Shown one piece after another: positions 11,870 through 23,100 of a DNA stretch of 64,000 nucleotides (position 1 is its first letter; each line of letters begins with the position of its first letter). The position numbers and the translations under genes are program-made. This DNA is from Saussurea involucrata (taxonomy: Eukaryota > Streptophyta > Magnoliopsida > Asterales > Asteraceae), in the NCBI GenBank assembly GCA_033807775.1, contig CM066325.1, forward strand, positions 15,440,301 to 15,504,300, read 5' to 3'. A model generated the notes under the pieces. It was not told where the DNA came from. It made no database searches and saw only the letters and a list, made by a program, of their open reading frames with translations.

Positions 11870-12191
11870 TGTGCTTAAAGATGAGCCTATAATTTAGTAG
11901 ATTCTTTTCTTTTGTCCTGCCACTTCCCACTTCTTTATTAGTAATTAATGCATGTAGTTTTTGTATTACAACATGTCTCTGAAACTGGTCATCCTAAAGC
12001 TAAAGCAAGTTATAATTACAGGAAGTAAAACAGTTAAAAAAAATTCCAATTACTTAAAAAATACCGAAGAAATGTAATGAAGAAATGTAAAACAGTTAAA
12101 AAGTATCCAATTGCTTATATAGCTCTTACAACATGAAGCAAAACATCTTTGTGTATCGATCTATTGTAATGGTATTGCATACCTACCTTCG
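11870..12191. other. Convergent intergenic spacer
   Basis: This AT-rich spacer separates the stop codons of two convergent genes and should contain both 3' untranslated regions. A near-duplicated phrase (AAACAGTTAAAAA) occurs twice. Confidence 0.5.
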
Positions 12192-13663
12192 TCATGAGCT
12201 AAGCACCTGGATTGCTGGTCCAAAAGTCTGATCCACTGCTTTGTTCCAATAATGCCCAAACTCGAATAGAGATTTATTTTCACAATTAGGCTCTTTCATC
12301 TGTTCAAGATAGAAACTTGAGCATCAATAAACATAATGATGTTACTACTCTTATGCATCAAACTTTACATCTTTCAACTTTAACCATGGAAGTCATACAT
12401 TTATGAAATTCAAACCAGCTGCTCAGATTTCCTTTATATATCCTCCCTGTCTTTAAAAACACAGACTCTACCATGACATATAGAATTTTGGTTTGGTTAT
12501 TCAAATTCGAGACAGCATTTCAGGAACACCATGGTTTGTTCATGAATTTATCTGGTTTTGAGTAATAGTTAACATAAATGTCAATATTCTAAACTAATAC
12601 ATGAGTCTCACACTTCATATGTTAGTAAACAATTAAGTCTATATAACAAAAATTCTATCATCAGTTAGTTGATTTCTCAATTAGATAATTCAGTTTTTCA
12701 TCAAAAGCTAGGACAACTTTCAATCTATGAATCTCTTATAATTCCGATTTTCCTTACAACAATCTCATGTCTGTTTAAACAAAAAGATGACTAGGTTTGC
12801 CAATGTTTTCATAAAGATTAGGCATATATCAATTCTCACATTTCTTTCTCATATCTTAGCTTTACTTCGTAGATGTTTGCTCTGGAGTACAACTTTGTGG
12901 ATCAAACTCTCAGTTCTCTGCTCTCACATTTCTTTGCAAACCTAAACAACTTATAGATCCAAAAAATGGCATGTCCAAAGTTTCAGGTTCCTGTAGTTTA
13001 CTAGGTGTTTGTGTGATGTAGATCCCATTAGTTGACAGAATAACAACTTATATAAAGCTTTAGCAAGCCAAATAAATTAGGTTAGGAAAACATAAAATCA
13101 CTTGTCTATACTTCTGGAGTATGAATTAACCATACAAAAGACCATGAAACATACATAAAACTACCATAGAAAGCATGCTAACCATTTGGAGAATAGATAA
13201 ATAGCCCTATTAACGAATTCGATCATATTATAATGGCAATGCCAGCAATTTGTATACAAAAAAAACAATTTTCGGAGTCCATCGCTATATGGGAATATGA
13301 TAATTGACGAGTGATGGCACCAATTGCAAGTAAATCGAATTGAGCACAAAACAATTGAAATACACAAAACTTGCGAGAATTTGAAAGAGAACTACGGAAA
13401 TATAACCGCGAATTTAGGTTGATTTTGTTCAATTGTGTTGTAGATGTCTCTGCGCTGCTCAAAGATCAGAACTCCGGCGAATACACTTCCCATGGCACCG
13501 CCAAGTAGACACTCCTACATTCACCCAATTCAAAGAAAAAACAAAAAGAAAACCAATGATCACTCCTGTACCTGCGTACATATATAAAAATACGTAGACA
13601 TATACACATAGAGAGACAGCGTATGCGTGAGTTAAAGCTGACCTGAGCAAGGATGCTGATCAT
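12192..13663 (-). CDS. Conserved 78-residue plant protein, three exons
   Basis: Exons on the minus strand are 13663-13643, 13514-13407 and 12299-12192 (21, 108 and 108 nt, all phase 0). Introns are GT-AG; the second donor (GCG|GTTATA) is weak. Exon 1 encodes only MISILAQ. Exon 2 encodes ECLLGGAMGSVFAGVLIFEQ followed by RRDIY. Exon 3 encodes a MKEP...WNKAVDQTFGP...LSS tail and ends in TGA. I recall the same layout in a small plant protein family (MISILAQERLLG, FEQR, WNKAVD), which makes the exon joins convincing. A Gly-rich hydrophobic stretch in exon 2 could be one short membrane helix. Function unknown. Each exon is too short to stand out in a six-frame scan. Confidence 0.75.
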
Positions 13664-14238
13664 GGTGATTTTCGCCTTGTGAAATCGAATATCTGATAAA
13701 AGTTGAAAGGGAAAATTTTGCCGAACAACCAATAGATATACAAAATGTCGTGTATCTGAATAGCAAACCAACTTCTTCTTGCGTTGTCATATTTTTTCTA
13801 TTTTTCTAACAAGAAAAATAAATTTAAAAGAAACCGCAAAAAATAGTGGCATGGTGATGATGATAGGGGTGGCGATGGTGGGGTGGTGGTGGCGGATTTG
13901 TTGTCGGCAGAGAGGGGGTGGTAGTTAAATTGGATGTAAAAGTTATTTTTGTGTTCCTAAACAAAATGATAAATTATGTTACATTTGTCACGAAATAAAA
14001 TTCAAATTACTCACATATGCTAAGGAATGAACAAATCTCTCAACCGTGTAATTTGATGGAATCAGGTGGAATTCAATCAATTCATTCCGCGAACCAAACA
14101 TTACTAAGGAATTTGGTCATAGGAAACTGTCATTCCAATTCCATCTAATGTCTTTGAATTCCGCAAACCACCTATGGCCCTTAGGTTCTAGCAAGGAATT
14201 TCAAATTCCTTCCTACCATCTTTTAAGAAAAACTATTA
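13664..14238. other. Upstream region with degraded GTG-rich repeat
   Basis: The 5' flank of the minus-strand gene is followed by a (GTG)n-rich patch (13845-13920). Fragments such as CGAACCAAACATT and GCAAACCACC resemble decayed termini of the repeat family seen intact at 14239-15857 and 58177-58663. Confidence 0.45.
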
Positions 14239-14523
14239 GGTGGCGTTTGGTTCATTGGAATCCACCACGATGATGTCACCACCACCGTCCTCGTCACTGC
14301 CGCCACCACCCATCGTCGCCGCCTCCACCACCCATTACTGTCGCTGCCACCACCACCCATCACCACCGCCTTCCCATCGTTTCTGCCACCACCACTGTCG
14401 TAAGTATCACCTCTGCCATCGCCGCCATTTCAATCGCCACCACAATCATCGACACCACCACCCCCTGTTGTCACCACCACCACCACCACCACCTTTGCAT
14501 GTCGTCATCGTGTCACCGTTGCC

Positions 14524-15434
14524 CAGTGGCGGACTTAAGAAGAAGCCGTAGGGGTCCTGGCCCCCCTACCAGCCCAGGTCCAGACATGTTAATTTTTTTC
14601 TTTTAAAAGCTAGTTTCTGATTGTTATGTAATTGGGCTCGTGAGAACTTTAATATTGAGGCCCCTCACACACAGCCTAACTCGCTCTCCTCTCTCATGCC
14701 TCTCTATCGCTCACGCCTGCCGACTGCCGCTCACTGCTCACAGCCTCACACCCAGCCTCAAGGCGCTCAGTCGCTCACACCTGGCTAGCTGCTTCAGTGC
14801 TTCTTCGACCTGCTTCACAGCTTCAGGATCCAACCTGCTTGGCTGGCTGGCTGCTTGCTTGTTCATGGTAAAAACTAAAAACCTAATTCTTTTTTTATTT
14901 CTGACTATTGCTAAGTGTTAAATATTGATTTTGTTGACTTTCTTACTTCTTAGTATTTAGTAATTGGTAATTGCTATTTGCTTGGTATTTGGTTTTAAAT
15001 TGTTAACATTTAACTGTTAGGTTAATGTTTGTTGGTATTTTGGATAATTGGAGTGATTTTGTAAATTGTAAATTGTTAACACTTAATTATTGTTATTGCT
15101 AGAAAAAATGGAAAGATTTTTCAAACGTAAAACATCAACATCTGAATCCTTCAATGTTTTGTGAAATTGATTTGAATGATCTTCGTTGGGATCTCGCCGA
15201 TAGGAAAAAATTTACAGAATATCATCTGAACCAGAGATACGAAATTAGAAGAATATACTTAATTAGAGGACCTTGTCAACCACGGGGCCATTCCTTTCAA
15301 TAATATGAAGAGCCGCAAGCAATTGTAAAAGATAAATTTTTACCATTTTTAATGAAATCGAATCTTTTGGTTAATTATTATTATTCATATTTATATTGGG
15401 CCCCCAACAACATTTTTTCCTGGATCCGCCACTG
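14524..15434 (+). mobile_element. hAT element with perfect 8-bp target duplication
   Basis: The termini are CAGTGGCGGAC and TCCGCCACTG. The flanks are CCGTTGCC at 14516-14523 and again at 15435-15442, a perfect 8-bp hAT target duplication. The length is 911 bp. A remnant of a TTF/ZMYM-type hAT transposase N-terminus lies at 15109-15310. Confidence 0.9.
15109..15310 (+). pseudogene. hAT (TTF/ZMYM-type) transposase N-terminal remnant
   Basis: A broken open stretch begins ATGGAAAGATTTTTC (MERFFKRK) and, after an in-frame stop, continues with IDLNDLRWDLADRKKF and then YHLNQRYEIRRIYLIRGPCQ. The combination R-K-F-x-x-YH-x-N, EIRR-x-YL and GPCQPR is typical of plant TTF-type zinc-finger hAT transposases. 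Everything downstream, including the catalytic region, is missing. It is in the same orientation as its host element and explains the element's class. Confidence 0.6.
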
Positions 15435-15857
15435 CCGTTGCCGCCTCCACCACCTGTCGCCACTAACGCCGACACCACAACCTGTTTTCGTCACCGTCGC
15501 CACCACCACCTTTCGTCACCACTATCACCACCACCACTAGCCGTTGCGGGCACCACCACAGTCATCGTCACCGCCATCACCACATGTCGTCGTCACCACC
15601 ACCACCACCCTGTTGTCGCCGTCACAACCACAATCGTCGTAAGCACTAGTGCCACCATCGCCACCACACCATTGACACCAACACTGCCTCCATCCCACCA
15701 CCATTATAACATTCAATAAACTAAACAGACATCAAAATTATTTTGACATATTTCATTCCAATTCTTGCCAACCAAACGCATGGTCAAACATGATTAAATT
15801 TAATTCCAGATTCGTGGCAGATTCCAATCCCGATAGATTCCATAAACAAACGCCACC

Positions 15858-16409
15858 TAAGAGTATTTCTAACCACTATTCTAAAATGGATATTTTCAAG
15901 ATTTAAGAGGTGTTTTTGCTCCAACAACTATACTATAATATATGATAAAATAGAAAAAAACAAGAACGTGATTGTAAAAATCTCTAAATTTGGAGAAATA
16001 TTTTAAACTCTATATTTAAGAAAGAAAAATAATATTCAATTATTTTATTACCGACAATAAACGCTGAAATTAGATGTTTATGATAGAAAAATAATATTAT
16101 ATTAAATTATTGAATATTTCAATAATCAATAATTAATGTTGGATCTTTAAAATAGATATTCTAGAAAAAACTATAGAGTACTTGTTGATGCCGCCTTCTT
16201 CCTTCCACATAAAAGGGGAACCTTTCTATAAAAAGAAAAGATCTGCACTGAAGAGGTGAAAAAGGCTATAAAAATATATAAAAGGTTTCTTGTATATTCT
16301 AGTATGTTTTCGTAACACTTTTTACGCTCAATCATACATGCATAAATTGTTGTCGTTAAAGCCATACAAAGTGGGAAAAAGTAAGCTTGAAACATACTAC
16401 ATACAAAAC
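15858..16409. other. AT-rich intergenic DNA
   Basis: No gene is seen. The sequence is low-complexity AT-rich DNA. Confidence 0.4.
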
Positions 16410-16782
16410 CACTGTTCTAAAAGACTCGCCACGACAGTCGTCATGGCGTGCCGTGACTCAAGGCTTGTGTCTCACGTCACGTTATGTATGTGGCACGCCA
16501 TGGCCTAATGTGCGGTATTTTATAATGCAATATTTGATTTTTCTTTACGTTTTTAATGTCTTGTTTGCTAGTTTTTAATATATAACCTAATTTAACTTAT
16601 TTATTTTCATTGACTGAATGATTAATAGTACAAAACATATATTTTATATATAATAGCATATATGATATAGAGATTTTCCACCATAAGTCACGCTTTGATA
16701 AACGTCATGGCCTCGTCGTGGCTCCTAAGGCTTGAGGCATGGCCTTGCCACCACGCCATGTCTCACGCCTTTTAGAACCTTG
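16410..16782. mobile_element. hAT-like MITE, CACTGTTCTAAAA family (intact, empty site)
   Basis: The ends CACTGTTCTAAAAG and TTTTAGAACCTTG are imperfect inverts, and the arms share CAAGGCTTG...TCACG against its complement. It is 373 bp. The same sequence, split by the 14.3-kb MULE, lies at 17351-17577 plus 31877-32018. Here the matching site TTTTATATATAATAG is uninterrupted. Confidence 0.75.
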
Positions 16783-17350
16783 CATACAACGAATGAAGAA
16801 AACGTGAGTATAAGGCCCCTTTGGTTCGTCTAATAAAAGGAATTGAATTCCTTCAATAAAACCTCATTAATTCTATAAGTTTTCAATTTTATCATTTTAT
16901 ATTTAAAGCTAAACAAAAAAATATATATAATAATAATAATCATTTTTGGTTAAATTAGATATAAATAAGTGGAATTTATTTTTACTTTTTTGTCTTCAAA
17001 TAAAATGTGATTTTTTTTCCTTCCAGATATGTATGTTCAAGTGAGTTTACTTATAACTCGATTAATCCTATATACACTCAAAAAAAATGTAAAGTTAATT
17101 TAAGGAGACTCGAAAGAACATCTTATAGAAAGAAATCCAAAATCTAACATTTATTTGTTAGTGAAGTTAGATTAAGGTCAAATGGGAATGGTTCGAAAAA
17201 TAGTACCTTCACTTCATGAAAATGCAAGAGTATCTATTTGTTATAGTTAATCACATGTGATATTATAGTTATATATATATATGATACCAAATGAGAGACA
17301 TTGAGACCCAAGCTATCTACACACCACCAAGTTCACTCATGTGTATTATC
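16783..17350. other. Intergenic DNA between two MITE copies
   Basis: This AT-rich sequence includes a solitary fragment at about 16818-16870 (CCTTTGGTTCGTC, GGAATTGAATTCC) resembling a MITE end. No gene is seen. Confidence 0.4.
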
Positions 17351-17577
17351 CACTGTTCTAAAAAACTCACCGCACGCCATGACATCAAGGCTTGTGTGTC
17401 ACGTCACGTTAAGTCCAGAGCACGTCATGGCCTAATGCGCAGTTATCGTAATGAGATATTTAATTTTTCTTTACGTTTTTAACGTCTTATTTGCAAGTTT
17501 TTTATATATAACCTAATTTAACGTGCTTATTACTATTGACTCATTGAGTAACACTACAAAATATACTTTTTTATATA

Positions 17578-18078
17578 GGGAATTTAATTAAAATACCCAA
17601 AGTTTGATTTTGACTTGCCAAAATACCCATTTCTCTCCCGAATTTGCCAAAATACCCATAAATCCCGCGATGGATCCCGCGATCGCGGGATAGGGCACAC
17701 GTGTCCCGCTATTTTGGCCAAAATACCCCGCCCCCCCCCCCCCCCCCCCAACTATGCCCGCGGTGACAATTTTCGTCCCTCCCCGCGACTGACCCTGCGA
17801 TGGGTCCCGCGACCAGACAAAAAATTATAGTACAATTTTGGTCTTTTTTGCACGAATTTTTGCATGCTTTTACTGTTTTTTCCACTATTATTGTACTTGG
17901 AAGACCAATTTGTGGTTGAAATTCACTGGCATGTTTCATCAATGTTGAATCATTGTACTTGGAAGACCAATTTGTGGTTGCAATTCATCTTCCTCAATGA
18001 GATTTCATCCATAAATTTCAGCAGAATGCAATCCATAACTCACACCCATTCCATCCTTCTTTCTTGCTTTCTTCAGTA
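17578..18078 (+). repeat. Left TIR of the 14.3-kb MULE
   Basis: It matches the inverse of 31434-31876 through the outer AT-rich end, the repeated AAAATACCCA phrases, GC-rich CCCGCGATCGCGGG blocks, and a leader-like inner part ending CTTTCTTCAGTA. It carries a C homopolymer of about 20 at 17730-17749 and an extra roughly 50-bp duplication (TACTTGGAAGACCAATTTG twice). Homology ends 27 bases before the transposase ATG, so the promoter of that gene should lie in the TIR. Confidence 0.85.
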
Positions 18079-18254
18079 TTTTGTTTTTGAGATACCACTG
18101 AAAAAATGAGTTCATCTGTTGCAAAAGCTAGGCTATATTTCTGTTACGATGGTGAATGGGTGGAAGAAAACAATGAGTGGGATTTTGCTTATAAATCTAA
18201 GCATGGTGTAAAATTGCCAATAAACTTTTCTTATCAGAAGTTTGTTGCATACGC

Positions 18255-19115
18255 TAGGGGTGAGCATAACCCGACCGACCCGATTAACCCGACCGGTCCG
18301 AACCCCGATCAACCCGAAATTTGGCCACCCGAAACCCCGATTAACCGGATGGTCCGAACCCGATCTTATATGTCGGGTACTTCGGTTCGGTTTGGGTTGG
18401 GTTTTTCCAAACCCGAACCCGTTCGAAACCCGAAGTTTTTAAAAAATATTCTTTTTTTTATAAAATATATCCGTAACTTTACCCTACTTTCTTTTAGCTC
18501 TTCCATCGTCTGTTGTTCAAACATATCTATACTAGTGCATGCATGTAGGATTAAAGTTATTAAACTACTATACAATATAAACAAGGTGGAATTTATTTCT
18601 TTAATTTTAAATGGAAATTAAAAAAGATGGAGAAAAGAAAAGTACAAAGGAGGTAATTGAAGAAGTTGACGAGACAAACCACAAGATAGTGCTCACTGCA
18701 ATTGAAGGAGATCTTCTGGGAGATTTACACAAGTCCTTCAAGATCATATTTCATGTTGAACCAAAGGGTGATGGGCAGTTGGCTGTTGTGACCCTTGAGT
18801 TTGAAAAGCTCAATGCAAGTGTGCTCTATCCAACTTCTTTCATGAACTATGTATTGTATCTTATTATGGACATGGATAAACATAGCATGGAGCAGTCAAT
18901 AGATGAATGACCTGCAAGTTGGGCTAAAAAACACCAAAAAACTGGGCTTGGGATCGGCCCAACCCGCACAACCCGACCGAGGAACCCGAACCCGAAATGG
19001 CCCGAAACCCGAAACCCGAGCTACATTTTGGACGGGTTTCGGGGCCTCCTCCTTCCACCCGAAACCCGATCGGCTAAGGGTTATTTGGGCCCGACCCGAC
19101 CGATGCACACCCCTA
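18255..19115. mobile_element. hAT element inserted in the transposase exon
   Basis: The ends TAGGGGTGAGCA and TGCACACCCCTA are inverted. The flanks are GCATACGC (18247-18254) and GCATACGA (19116-19123), 7 of 8 identical. Both ends are packed with CCCGACC/CGGGTTT motifs, as in the related element at 54642-55313. The core carries a major-latex-protein fragment. Confidence 0.85.
18611..18910 (+). pseudogene. Captured fragment of a major latex protein (Bet v 1 fold) gene
   Basis: A 99-residue open frame resembles the second exon of plant MLP-like proteins: KEVIEEVDETNHKIVLTAIE, GDLL, then KSFKIIFHVEPKGDG and TLEFEKLN, with a C-terminal MDMDKH helix. About 150 residues are usual; the N-terminal first exon (GKxE-type start) is missing. 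It sits wholly inside a hAT element, so capture by that element is the likely origin. No promoter or splice context is evident. The frame being open over 300 bp suggests either recent capture or chance preservation. Confidence 0.65.
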
Positions 19116-20189
19116 GCATACGACATGCAAAAATGTGAAATCGACCCTTCGGCTGTTTGCAAGTTAGTGTTCAAGAATGATGATAGGTCATTTGTGGAGT
19201 TATGCAACGATGGGGATATCTCTGGTTTTATGCACTTTGCAGCCGAATCAGAAAGACCTCCATTACTTTATGTGTATGCCGAATCCTCGGTGTGCAACGA
19301 AGACGATGACGACGGTGACGACGAAGGTGATGACGACGCTGATGACGAAGACCTCCAAATGGAGCAGCCTGATTCTCAATTTCAGCCTTCCTACGGCCCA
19401 ACAGTTCATTTGGATCATGCATATGGTCTTAACGACTGTATTCCTGATTATGTTCCGGAGACGCAACAACAACAACCACAAGAAGGACGATGTGCTGGAG
19501 TTGCTGATGACGAAACCTATGTTTTCAAAACGGGTAATGCTGATATAGATGGATCAGATACCGATAGTGATGATCACGAAGAATATACCCCTAGTAATAA
19601 ATCATTTAGTCAGTTAAATGACTATTTTGATATGCCCCCTATTCATCCAAACCAGAATACCCATACACAAACCTACGAACCTGCACCTTATAATCGCAGT
19701 TTAAGGTTAGAAGAAGGTCAGATATTTGATTCGAATGATCACTTGACAAGTCAGGTCGGACTTAAGTTCATGGAAGAGGGTTTCGAAAGTGTCATGCCGA
19801 GATCCGACAAAGGCAGATACGTAGTTGAATGTGCGAGAGAAAACTGTAATTGGAGGATGTACGCGAGGCCCGCGGGAGAGAAAGGAGGGGCGTTACTTAT
19901 TAGAAAGTTGCACGACGTACACACTTGTACGAGGACGCAACTGAATCCCAACCATAAACAAGCCACCAAAAGGACTTTGGGTGCGATACTGAAAGGCAAA
20001 TTTCTTGATGCTAGCAGGTCATTGCGTCCAAAGGACATCATGGACGATGTACACCAGCAGTTCGGCGTCACGATTGGTTACCACCAAGCTTGGCGTGCGC
20101 GATGCAGGGCACTGCTATTGGTGAGAGGCACGTTCGAGGAGTCGTATAAACGACTCCCAACATATTTATATAATTTGCAGCTGCATAAT

Positions 20190-22275
20190 TATAAAGCCCG
20201 TGTCCCGGTACGCTTTTTATTTTTTTATTTTTTTATTTTGCGAATTCGTTTAACGGGGTTAGGCGTCAAGGATCTAAAACGAATTAACTAGTATGTTAAT
20301 GGTCATTATGTTAAATCCTAAGCTAAATTGGAAATTTTGGACATACTTTAAAAGTCTAGGGGCTAAATGGGGAAATTGGTAAAAGGCTTGCTTGGGGGTC
20401 GGCCCATGAAGGGAACCGACCCTCCCTTTCTCGTTTTCTACTTGCTGTGCACACAAACAACCTATCCCTCTCTTTCTCGTTTATTTTCACGGCAACACAC
20501 AAACAAACCCTATTCTCCTCTTTCCCTTCCCCGCCGCTGCCACCGCCGAGAACCACCTCACCACCGCCGGAGCGCCGTCGCCGGTGTGAGAGAGAGCACC
20601 GAGATAGAAGGTCGAAGTTCGGGCTGTGGTTGTTTAGTCGTCGTCATCGTCGTTGAAAGGTAAACATCGTCTTTCCGTTTCTTTCTTTCTCGTCGTCGTC
20701 AAGCACCCGTGATCGAAACCACCGCCGCCGCCGTCAGCCTTGGCTGCCGGCGGTGTGGCCACCGGCGTGAACCACCAGACCTAGGGGTGGTTTGTGCGTG
20801 GTCAGAGTTGCGAGGGTGGGCGAGAGTGTAGGAAAGTCGTGTTATTTGCAGTTTCGTTTTAATATTGTCTCGTTGGAATTTTGTAAACCGTCGCCGCCGG
20901 CGACCACCACTGCCGGAGATGGCAGTGGGTGGTGCGCGGTTGAGTCCAGACCCTTGCAGCCTAAGACCGTAAACTTAAACTGTAGCCCGATCGCGAAGCT
21001 TAAACCGTTTTTATAAATCGTCATTTTATGTGAATAATAGGATTCTGTCTAGTTCATATTTCGACCGTAACTTTCTCGTCGTAGCTCGGTTTGAGGTGAA
21101 TCCGGTGCCCACGGTTCACATTCTGTGTGGGGCACACTTTTCGTGTTTTAACGAAAGTCTGGTTCGGCCTCTAGCTAGGTGAAAAATAGCTGTTTTTACA
21201 GCAGGTCTGACCGCGGCAGATTCGCGTTCCATTCTTAGAAAAATCGTTAGAACGCGTTTAATATGTCCCTGGAAAGCTAAGACCTGGATCTAGATGTTTG
21301 TAAATTGTAATCTCTAGATTTGTGGGTCTAGAGAGGGCTAAGCAGGTCCCGAACAGACCTGCAGTTTAGGCCGAAAAGACGATTTGTCGCCGTTTAATCT
21401 TATGTGTTTAGTTAAGGGTCCGGGCCTCGTGTTAACGCTTTATAGCATTCGATTAGGTGTCGAGACGTGACTTTGGTGTTGGATATCCCGTGTGATCGTT
21501 GCGAATTCTGCGTTGCGTATCGAGGTGAGTTCTCTCACCGCGTAGTTAGGAATTTCATGCATATCGTTATTTTGTGCTACGTGTTATTATGTGTTTACGT
21601 GAACTAGTTGGGATGTGATAATTAGTTGTGATTTGTTGAATCTATATGTGGATTATTTATGCTTGTGTACACCTCTGTGGGACTGGGGGGCTTGGTGGGA
21701 CCGAGGGCTCGGTGGGACTGAGCTAGTACAATTATATTATCTTTACTCGGTGGGACCGAGGGCTCGGTGGGACTGAGCTAGTACAATTATATTATCTTTA
21801 CTCGGTGGGACCGAGGGCTCGGTGGGACTGAGCTTGTATCGATATATTTTTGGTGTACTCGGTGGGACCGAGGTTCGTATTTATACATTAATCATTATGT
21901 GGTTTTATATTCGTGGTGATGGTGATGTTGCCTACTTGCGAGTAGGGGCGATATACGTGGGGTTGCTACCCGCGTGTGTGGTAGGACTCACTAAGCGTTT
22001 AGCTTACCTTTTCCCAATATGTTGTGATTTCAGGTGCGAGCGGCAGTCGGGCTTGACGGTACACACACTAAGCGCGGGGTGTCGAGAGTTGTTTAAATTT
22101 CACTTTCAAACCTTTAGATTTTATTTTATAAGATTTTCGCTGCATAAACTTTATTGACTGTTTGAGTTAACGACGTTAATTTCAATTGAGTTACGAATTA
22201 TTAAATTGTGGTTGTTTTATAATGAAATGCATGTTTTAAAAATTTTAAATTCCTTGTAATTTTTGGGACGTTACA
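20190..22275 (+). repeat. 5' LTR of the nested Ty3 element
   Basis: It runs from TATAAAGCCCG to GGGACGTTACA, and is near-identical to 26193-28232. It holds three copies of a roughly 55-bp unit (about 21690-21870) built on CTCGGTGGGACCGAG, itself an inverted repeat with a GGG loop; the 3' LTR holds fewer copies. GC-rich ORFs in the leader half occur in both LTRs and are not genes. Confidence 0.9.
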
Positions 22276-22278
22276 ACT

Positions 22279-22290
22279 TGGTATCAGAGC
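22279..22290 (+). other. Primer binding site of the nested Ty3 element
   Basis: TGGTATCAGAGC lies three bases after the 5' LTR end and is the initiator Met-tRNA primer site. Confidence 0.93.
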
Positions 22291-22896
22291 ACAGCTTGAG
22301 TGAATCAAACACATCTCGGTGTTTGGTCTCAAGTTGCGGTTGTGAAAATTTTAAATTCTTTTACTAAAATCTTTTAAAATAAAAGAAAAAGGGAAAACCC
22401 GTTTGAGAAACGGTGATCGAGGGCGCAGTGTGTACAGTCAGCCGACGCTAAGTGGGAAGGTACAGTACTTAGTGTTTTTATCGCTTTCTAGATCATAGAG
22501 TATGCATGCTAGATTGCTTGTGTGGATTACATGGTACTGTATGTTTGTTGCTTGCTAATAGGAATTCATGCTTGATTTAGTTCTATTGCGCAGCTCTTGT
22601 TTGAGTCCAACCGTTCTAGGATAGAATCTCTTATTCGAACGTCTATCTGGTTTTACACTGTATACGACTGTGCATTCGCGAGGCGACTCGTCAGGGTTAG
22701 TGGGGATTCCGTCCTAGCAAGGGTAGTGGGGTGATATGATTTTTCCTAGGGAGCTAGGAAGAGTGTATGCATATGCTGGTACGGGCATATGGGTTTATTT
22801 GTTGGTAAGAAACTACTTGGGCACTTCGGGACGGGACTCGAAACGAGTAGGGATAGGTGTGGAAGGTAGTAGTAGAGCTCCTACTATCTGAAGCAC

Positions 22897-23079
22897 ATGA
22901 TCCGTGCTCGAGTCGGGGAAAGTCACGGGGAACCCGAGGAGTTGAGCGTGAGCATAGATAGCAGGATTTATTGTCCTGAGAACTTAAAGGTTCGCTTCGC
23001 GGTGAATCTGTTACGAGACGGAGCGAAAGACTGGTGTGCTACTGCTTTGACGCTTAACGGGCGCACTACTTTGACCTGA
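22897..23079 (+). pseudogene. Gag remnant of the nested Ty3 element
   Basis: A 60-residue stretch retains VRFAVNLLRDGAKDWCATA, the conserved helix of Ty3 gag (usually LxxGAxxWW). The N-terminus and the whole zinc-knuckle region are missing before protease begins near 23101, so an internal deletion removed most of gag. Confidence 0.75.
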
Positions 23080-23100
23080 GGTAGAGTTCATCAACTGGGA

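Larger units (their letters stand above)
14239..15857. mobile_element. GGTGGCGTTTGG-type element with GTC/CAC-rich core
   Basis: The ends GGTGGCGTTTGGTTC and AACAAACGCCACC are inverted. The core is long imperfect CACCAC/GTCGCC repeat on both sides of an inserted hAT element (14524-15434). Flanks are TTA and TAA; a related copy at 58177-58663 has TTA on both sides, hinting at a PIF/Harbinger-type origin. Ser/His/Pro-rich ORFs here are translated trinucleotide repeats. Confidence 0.6.
18106..20189 (+). pseudogene. MuDR-type MULE transposase, N-terminal half
   Basis: The ATG at 18106 follows the left TIR. Residues before the hAT insertion (18106-18254) and after it (19116 on) join in frame once the element and one target copy are ignored. 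They encode a PB1-like N-terminal domain (FCYDGEW, then VCKLVFKNDDR), an acidic Asp/Glu-rich linker, then the MuDR DNA-binding domain (SQVGLKFMEEGFES, then YVVECARENCNWRMYARP and KLHDVHTCTRTQ) and the start of the transposase region (DIMDDVHQQFG, then YKRLPTYLYNLQLHN). The frame runs straight into the Ty3 LTR at 20190. The DDE catalytic domain and most of the SWIM region are absent from the window. Confidence 0.92.

Noticed and set aside
14240..15719. Pro/His/Ser-rich ORFs
   Set aside because: They translate CAC/GTC triplet repeats.
16290..17482. Small ORFs over 16290-16578 and 17291-17482
   Set aside because: They cross MITE arms and match each other only because the MITE is repeated.
17727..17750. 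Long C homopolymer as a functional element
   Set aside because: The opposite TIR has only a short G run at this place, so it is more likely slippage or a sequencing artefact.
19228..19548. ORFs in other frames over the Asp-rich linker
   Set aside because: Shadows of the MULE transposase frame.
20367..21016. ORFs in the GC-rich half of the LTR (again near 26374-27026)
   Set aside because: Present in both LTRs, with frames of different length, and no domain; LTR leader sequence.
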